A stretch of DNA of 9,779 nt, from the NCBI GenBank assembly GCA_020344715.1, contig CP070828.1:1105988-1115766 (forward strand). Direction: 5' to 3'. The notes beneath the pieces are model-generated. The model saw only the letters and a program-made list of their open reading frames with translations. It was not told the origin of the DNA and made no database searches. Each line of letters opens with the position of its first letter. Position 1 is the stretch's first letter. This DNA comes from Candidatus Bathyarchaeota archaeon. Lineage in GTDB: Archaea; Thermoproteota; Bathyarchaeia; Bathyarchaeales; Bathyarchaeaceae. A program made the translations under genes and the position numbers. This document shows positions 6,772 to 9,779 of this stretch, in pieces.

Positions 6772-7423
6772 GTTAATAGAATGGCTTAAGAAAAGAAGAG
6801 AAACAAAAGTCATCACAATGATGCAACAGCACTTGGCCACAACTATAAGCGCCGTCGAAGACCTAGAAAGAGCTGTGAAAGCAGCCGCAAACGACGACGA
6901 AAAGAAGATGAAATAAAGCATCGCCCGCGTCACAGCCGCAGAGAAAGAAGCCGACAGACTCAGAAGAGACGACATGCGCGAACTCGCACAGGGAGAATTA
7001 CCACCGCACGACAGGGAAGACCTCATGCATCTTATGAAGCGTATTGACATGGTAGCTGATTGGAGCCGAGAATCAACGCGCATCTTAAACGTCATTCCAC
7101 CAAGCGAAGTGCCAGATAGCCTCAAGAAGGCAGCGGTTGAAATGATGAGTGGCGCAAGAAAATGTGCAGTTGCCCTGAGAAAAAGCGTGAGCCACATTAC
7201 CAAAAAGCCTGAAGAAGCTTTAAAAGCGGCAGATGAGGTGGAGACGTTGGAAGAAGAGGTTGATGCTCTGCACGAAAATGCCAGAGAACAGCTCGCGAAG
7301 GAGACAGAAATGAAGATCGGCGTGGCAATTATGCTTAATCAGCTCTTTGAAGCCATCGAAACAGTTGCAGATTGGTGTGAAAACGTTTGCGATCAGGTAA
7401 GAGTGATTATTGTTCGTCGATAG
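6764..7423 (+). pseudogene. DUF47/PhoU-like protein interrupted by an in-frame TAA
   Basis: Read through, the frame from TTG 6764 to the stop at 7421-7423 encodes 219 residues, the usual length for DUF47 proteins, distant PhoU homologues mostly linked to PiT phosphate permeases. Marks are the N-terminal helices (MSELIEWLKKRRETKVITMM), then EADRLRRDDMRELAQGELPP (62-81), HDREDLMHLMKRIDMVADW (82-100) and a final LFEAIETVADWCENVCDQVR helix. PhoU-like proteins fold as a helical bundle and often bind metal through E/D-rich helices. At codon 51 (6914-6916) the frame has TAA inside MKM-K-stop-SIARVTAAEKEAD, and both sides are clearly the same protein. Translation would give a 50-aa fragment; an ATG at 6974 could restart a 149-aa piece but has no ribosome binding site. 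The TTG start is preceded by GGAG (6749-6752) and overlaps the ATPase stop by 8 nt. It is either a real nonsense mutation or a sequence error (GAA, CAA or AAA to TAA). Confidence 0.85.
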
Positions 7424-7433
7424 CGAGCGAAAC

Positions 7434-7440
7434 GAGGTGA
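7434..7440 (+). promoter_or_regulatory. Ribosome binding site deciding the eL22-like start
   Basis: GAGGTGA is complementary to the 16S 3' anti-Shine-Dalgarno sequence and is the best such match in this part of the window. It lies 5 nt before TTG 7446 and 14 nt before ATG 7455, and overlaps GTG 7437. It therefore supports a start at 7446 over the earlier in-frame codons. Confidence 0.55.
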
Positions 7441-7445
7441 GAGTC

Positions 7446-7739
7446 TTGTCAAGTATGAGTATCAATATATCTGAACTCCGTGAAGTGGAAGGAGAAAGCG
7501 TCAAAGAGCTCGCTTCTTTCTTAGAGGAAAAGATTGAAGCCAAAATCGATGTAGGCAGCAACGAAATCATTGTGAAGCCTAGGGATGAAGGAAGGACACT
7601 TCCTGCAAAAACATACTTTCGTGTGCTTCTCCGCAAGTTTCTGCATAGAGCAGAGTTAAAAAGAGAACTCCGAGTGATTTCCAGTGGAGAAAATGCCTTG
7701 GTAATAAAGATTCGGAGAGAAGCTAGGAGAGAGGAGTAG
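7446..7739 (+). CDS. Probable eL22-like ribosomal protein
   Basis: A 97-aa basic protein whose pattern matches the eukaryotic ribosomal protein eL22 (L22e) family. SFLEEKI (residues 24-30) corresponds to FLQERIKV, NEIIVKPRDE (39-48) to the ITVTSE strand region, and TYFRVLLRKFLHRAELKREL (55-74) with RVISS to the eL22 block [23 protein letters not shown]. It ends in an alternating strand LVIKIRR and an acidic-basic tail. The family binds 23S/28S rRNA in the large subunit. eL22 is standard in eukaryotes and has been reported from Asgard and a few other archaea, so finding it here is notable. TTG 7446 is favoured because GAGGTGA (7434-7440) lies 5 nt before it. GTG 7437 and ATG 7455 are in-frame alternatives, and an in-frame TTG at 7410 would overlap the DUF47 gene. 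The assignment rests on remembered family patterns, not on a database search. Confidence 0.6.
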   Translation: MSSMSINISELREVEGESVKELASFLEEKIEAKIDVGSNEIIVKPRDEGRTLPAKTYFRVLLRKFLHRAELKRELRVISSGENALVIKIRREARREE

Positions 7740-8145
7740 AAGAGCGTACTGCACGAATCTTCCGTTTTTTCTCGAAGAGCTTTTGTGCATTGAAAAGATG
7801 GCTTCGAGCTTTCCAAGCCTTTTTGTAAGCCTCGGTTGAATCGCTGCTTTCAACATTCCTTTTCGCGTCTTCAAGTATGTTCACCGCGGAAGTCAAAGCT
7901 TCTTGTATCTCGGTCTGTTTCGACACAGGTTTGCGTTTCAGAGAGAAGGTTTCAGCTTGGTTAGGATGAAGAAGGGAGAAAAGGAAAAGACAACATTCGA
8001 CGTCAGACGAAGCTTGCCAAATCAAGCTAAAAGCTTCTTTCTCGCTTCTGCTTGAAAGTTGCTTCACAGAGTTCTGTAAATGGCTGATCGCAGAGGTTAT
8101 GGTGCAAAGAATTCTTTCTTGCATAGTCGATAGTAACTCCAACAA
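7723..8145 (-). CDS. Small helical protein of unknown function, downstream of rad50
   Basis: I do not recognise this family. The 140-aa product appears all-helical. Two amphipathic helices lie at about residues 5-33 and 34-60 (with ECCLFLF at 50-56), then a polar linker with SLKRKPVSK, then two more helices (~78-98 and ~104-128). The C-terminus is basic (KKRKIRAVR). There is no signal peptide or clear membrane segment. It lies on the same strand as rad50, 44 nt after its stop, so the two are probably co-transcribed; that could mean a role with the Mre11-Rad50 complex or simple neighbourhood. It converges with the eL22-like gene and overlaps its end by 17 nt. The start is uncertain: TTG 8145, TTG 8142 and ATG 8124 are in frame, and TTGGAG (8137-8142) lies 12 nt before the ATG. 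A lineage-restricted protein is my expectation. Confidence 0.6.
   Translation of the reverse strand: MLELLSTMQERILCTITSAISHLQNSVKQLSSRSEKEAFSLIWQASSDVECCLFLFSLLHPNQAETFSLKRKPVSKQTEIQEALTSAVNILEDAKRNVESSDSTEAYKKAWKARSHLFNAQKLFEKKRKIRAVRSSTPLS
7765..7770 (+). terminator. Possible T-tract terminator after the eL22-like gene
   Basis: A run of six T on the plus strand starts 26 nt after the eL22-like stop and sits inside the opposing gene. Archaeal RNA polymerase often stops at short U-runs without a hairpin, so this could end the transporter-to-eL22 transcript. One short run is weak evidence. Confidence 0.25.
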
Positions 8146-8189
8146 GCTTGTTGAAGAAGAATATGATGCATGAATAACAAAATTCTTGG

Positions 8190-9779
8190 CTACTCCAGCG
8201 AAATTCTGCTGACGTTGTTTTCTTTTTCAACGCGTATGACGTGTTCAGCTTTTTCAGCGAAGGCTTCACTATGAGTCACTGCGATTATCTGCTCAATTGT
8301 CTTGAGGCGAGATACTGCTTCAGCAAGGCGGTCGATGGAACCATCTTCTCTTCCAAGGCTTTCTGTGGGCTCGTCGAGAAGCAGCATGTAGAGTCCATGT
8401 CCAGTTCTGGAGTGCATGATGAGTTGGCCTAGACCCAGACGGTAAGCGAAGGCCAGTAGTGTTCGTTCCCCGCCTGAAATGTAGTGGGTATATCGTTCGT
8501 GACCTTCCTCGCTTTGCACAATGGGTGTGTATGTTTCATCGATCTTTACGCTGAGTGTAGGTCCAGCCATTCCAACGAGGTCATCGAGGACATGTTGGAT
8601 CGTTCTTTGGAGGTAGGTGACAAACTCGCTTCTGAGTAGAGGTTGAATACTTCGGTAGGCTCCTCGAATTTCTGTGATGATTTTCAGCAACTTCTTGGTT
8701 TTTTCCATATGATCTATTTTTCGCTGAGCGTTATCTAATCGTTGTTTAAGCTCTTCGATTATGGTTTTAACGCCAAGTTTGCGAGTTTCTTCCAATTGTA
8801 GGCGACTCTTTAACTCTGAGAATTCAATGAATGCTTCATCTCGGAGTTTGCGGGTTGATCTGAGTTGTGCAAGGTCAAACTTGGCAATTTCGGTTTGAAC
8901 TACTTCAAGCTGGTCTTGAAGTTCTCTTTCTTGTTTCTGTTTTTCTTTGAATTCTGTTGAAAGCTTGTCTAGAGACTGCTGTTCTTCGGCGATTCTCTTT
9001 TGCAGGTCGGCAATCTTGGGCTCGAGAGTTTGCAGGGCCAAGACAACCGGGTCAACCACGTTGCGCAGCTTTTCCAGCTTGTCAAGATTTGCTCTGAGCT
9101 CGGTTATGTGTTTTTCTCGTTCAGAGTTCTCTTGTATCAGCCTTTCCATTAGACTCGTTTTGTAATGTTCATCAAGAGCCCGTAGACACAAGGGACATTT
9201 GCTCTCAGCTTTGAGGCTGGAGATCCTTCGATCGTTGCCAGACAATTCCTTTCTGACAGCTTCATACTCGCCTGCGACACTCCTTGCTTGTCCTTCCAGG
9301 GTCAACACGTGCTTTCTCAGTTGGTCAATCCCTTGTACAGGGTCCAGTCCCAAGCTTTGAAGGACTTCACGATGAGAGCCTTTTTGAGTTTCTAGAGAGT
9401 CTAGCTGGCTGATTATGTTGTTGATAAACGTGCCTTTTCCTTCAATTTCGCGAACCAGTCTGCCGTACAGGTCCTTTACACTCGTGATCTGAGTTGTTAA
9501 TTTGGTTTCATTTCTCAAGAGATCGTCGGTTTGCCTCTGCAACTTCTCCAAGTTTTGAAGCTTGCCCGTGGCTTCTTGAAGAGAGATTTCAGCCTCTGCA
9601 AGTCTTTTCTTCAACTCTTCAAGGTTGCCTCCGATAAGCGAAAGTTCTTCGATCGATTTGTGATATTCAACTTGAAGTTTGTCCATTCCAAGTATGTCGA
9701 AATCCCGCTGGTAGACTTTTTCTTGGCCCTCATATTCTTTCTGGACTGCAAGCATGCTGCTCCATGCAGCTTCGTAATC
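8190..9779 (-). CDS. rad50: DNA double-strand break repair ATPase Rad50, C-terminal part (5' end outside window)
   Basis: Rad50 is the SMC-like ATPase that, with the nuclease Mre11, tethers and processes broken DNA ends. The frame stays open to the right edge, so the N-terminal Walker A half and part of the first coiled coil are missing; 529 residues are present (numbering from the window edge). They run as heptad-rich coiled coil 1, the zinc-hook CPLC at residues 195-198 (9186-9197, with ESK before it and LRALDEHY after), coiled coil 2 (~210-370), then the C-terminal ATPase lobe. That lobe has the signature YISGGERTLLAFAYRLGL (433-450), Walker B LYMLLLDEP (463-471) and the switch His503 in VTHSEAF. 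It ends with the usual VIRVEKENN strand. All key residues are intact. The hook cysteine pair distinguishes it from SbcC-like fragments lacking CxxC and from SMC proteins, which have a hinge. Mre11 probably lies further right. Confidence 0.95.
   Translation of the reverse strand, partial: DYEAAWSSMLAVQKEYEGQEKVYQRDFDILGMDKLQVEYHKSIEELSLIGGNLEELKKRLAEAEISLQEATGKLQNLEKLQRQTDDLLRNETKLTTQITSVKDLYGRLVREIEGKGTFINNIISQLDSLETQKGSHREVLQSLGLDPVQGIDQLRKHVLTLEGQARSVAGEYEAVRKELSGNDRRISSLKAESKCPLCLRALDEHYKTSLMERLIQENSEREKHITELRANLDKLEKLRNVVDPVVLALQTLEPKIADLQKRIAEEQQSLDKLSTEFKEKQKQERELQDQLEVVQTEIAKFDLAQLRSTRKLRDEAFIEFSELKSRLQLEETRKLGVKTIIEELKQRLDNAQRKIDHMEKTKKLLKIITEIRGAYRSIQPLLRSEFVTYLQRTIQHVLDDLVGMAGPTLSVKIDETYTPIVQSEEGHERYTHYISGGERTLLAFAYRLGLGQLIMHSRTGHGLYMLLLDEPTESLGREDGSIDRLAEAVSRLKTIEQIIAVTHSEAFAEKAEHVIRVEKENNVSRISLE

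Noticed and set aside
6914..6916. Recoding of the in-frame stop as pyrrolysine or selenocysteine
   Set aside because: The codon is TAA. Pyrrolysine uses TAG, selenocysteine uses TGA, and DUF47 proteins need neither residue.
7220..7816. 198-codon minus-strand ORF across the DUF47 and eL22-like genes
   Set aside because: It is long but antisense to two genes with protein-family patterns, and its sequence shows no domain features.
8027..8269. 80-codon minus-strand ORF at the end of rad50
   Set aside because: It overlaps both rad50 and the helical ORF in a third frame and is Phe/Cys/Lys-rich without motifs. The other two frames explain the region better.

Overview
The window looks archaeal, most likely from the TACK side (a Bathyarchaeia-like lineage is my best guess). 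The left edge holds the first ~350 nt of a 16S rRNA on the minus strand, with the archaeal 5' end (TTCCGGTTGATCCTGCCGGA). Other archaeal signs are a short (~333 aa) adenylosuccinate synthetase, a Rad50 with a CPLC zinc hook, a probable eL22-type ribosomal protein, AT-rich TATA-like promoter boxes, and several genes that appear to start at TTG or GTG. Lineage below the level of Archaea is inference.

Layout. (1) 1-353: 5' part of the 16S gene, minus strand, running off the left edge. (2) 354-881: no gene. It holds the pre-rRNA leader, candidate rRNA promoter boxes and some inverted repeats. (3) 882-1565, minus strand: an FMN nitroreductase-family gene whose conserved N-terminus is out of frame with its natural ATG, preceded by a 48-codon ORF that overlaps that ATG by ATGA. 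(4) 1658-2659, plus strand: purA. (5) 2731-6771, plus strand: a complete oxyanion-type ABC importer, made up of a membrane-anchored binding protein, a fused two-domain permease and an ATPase with a TOBE tail. (6) 6764-7423, plus strand: a PhoU-like DUF47 gene interrupted by an in-frame TAA at codon 51. (7) 7446-7739, plus strand: a small eL22-like ribosomal protein gene. (8) 7723-9779, minus strand: the C-terminal ~529 residues of Rad50, followed by a small all-helical protein of unknown function, convergent with the eL22-like gene.

How the genes fit together. The binding protein, permease and ATPase should form one importer. The membrane and ATPase motifs fit the molybdate/tungstate/sulfate branch, but the substrate cannot be read from sequence. 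The DUF47 gene overlaps the end of the ATPase gene by 8 nt, so it probably belongs to the same transcript. That suggests anion-dependent regulation of the transporter, although the usual DUF47 partner is a PiT phosphate permease. Rad50 presumably works with Mre11 (not in the window) in DNA end processing, and the small helical ORF behind it may be an accessory gene.

Two of the eight protein-coding loci carry lesions relative to their families (the nitroreductase start and the DUF47 stop). These could be genuine decay or errors in a draft or metagenomic assembly. I saw no CRISPR array, insertion sequence, tRNA or phage module. The most interesting items are the eL22-like protein in an archaeon, the interrupted DUF47 gene, and the uncharacterised rad50-linked ORF.
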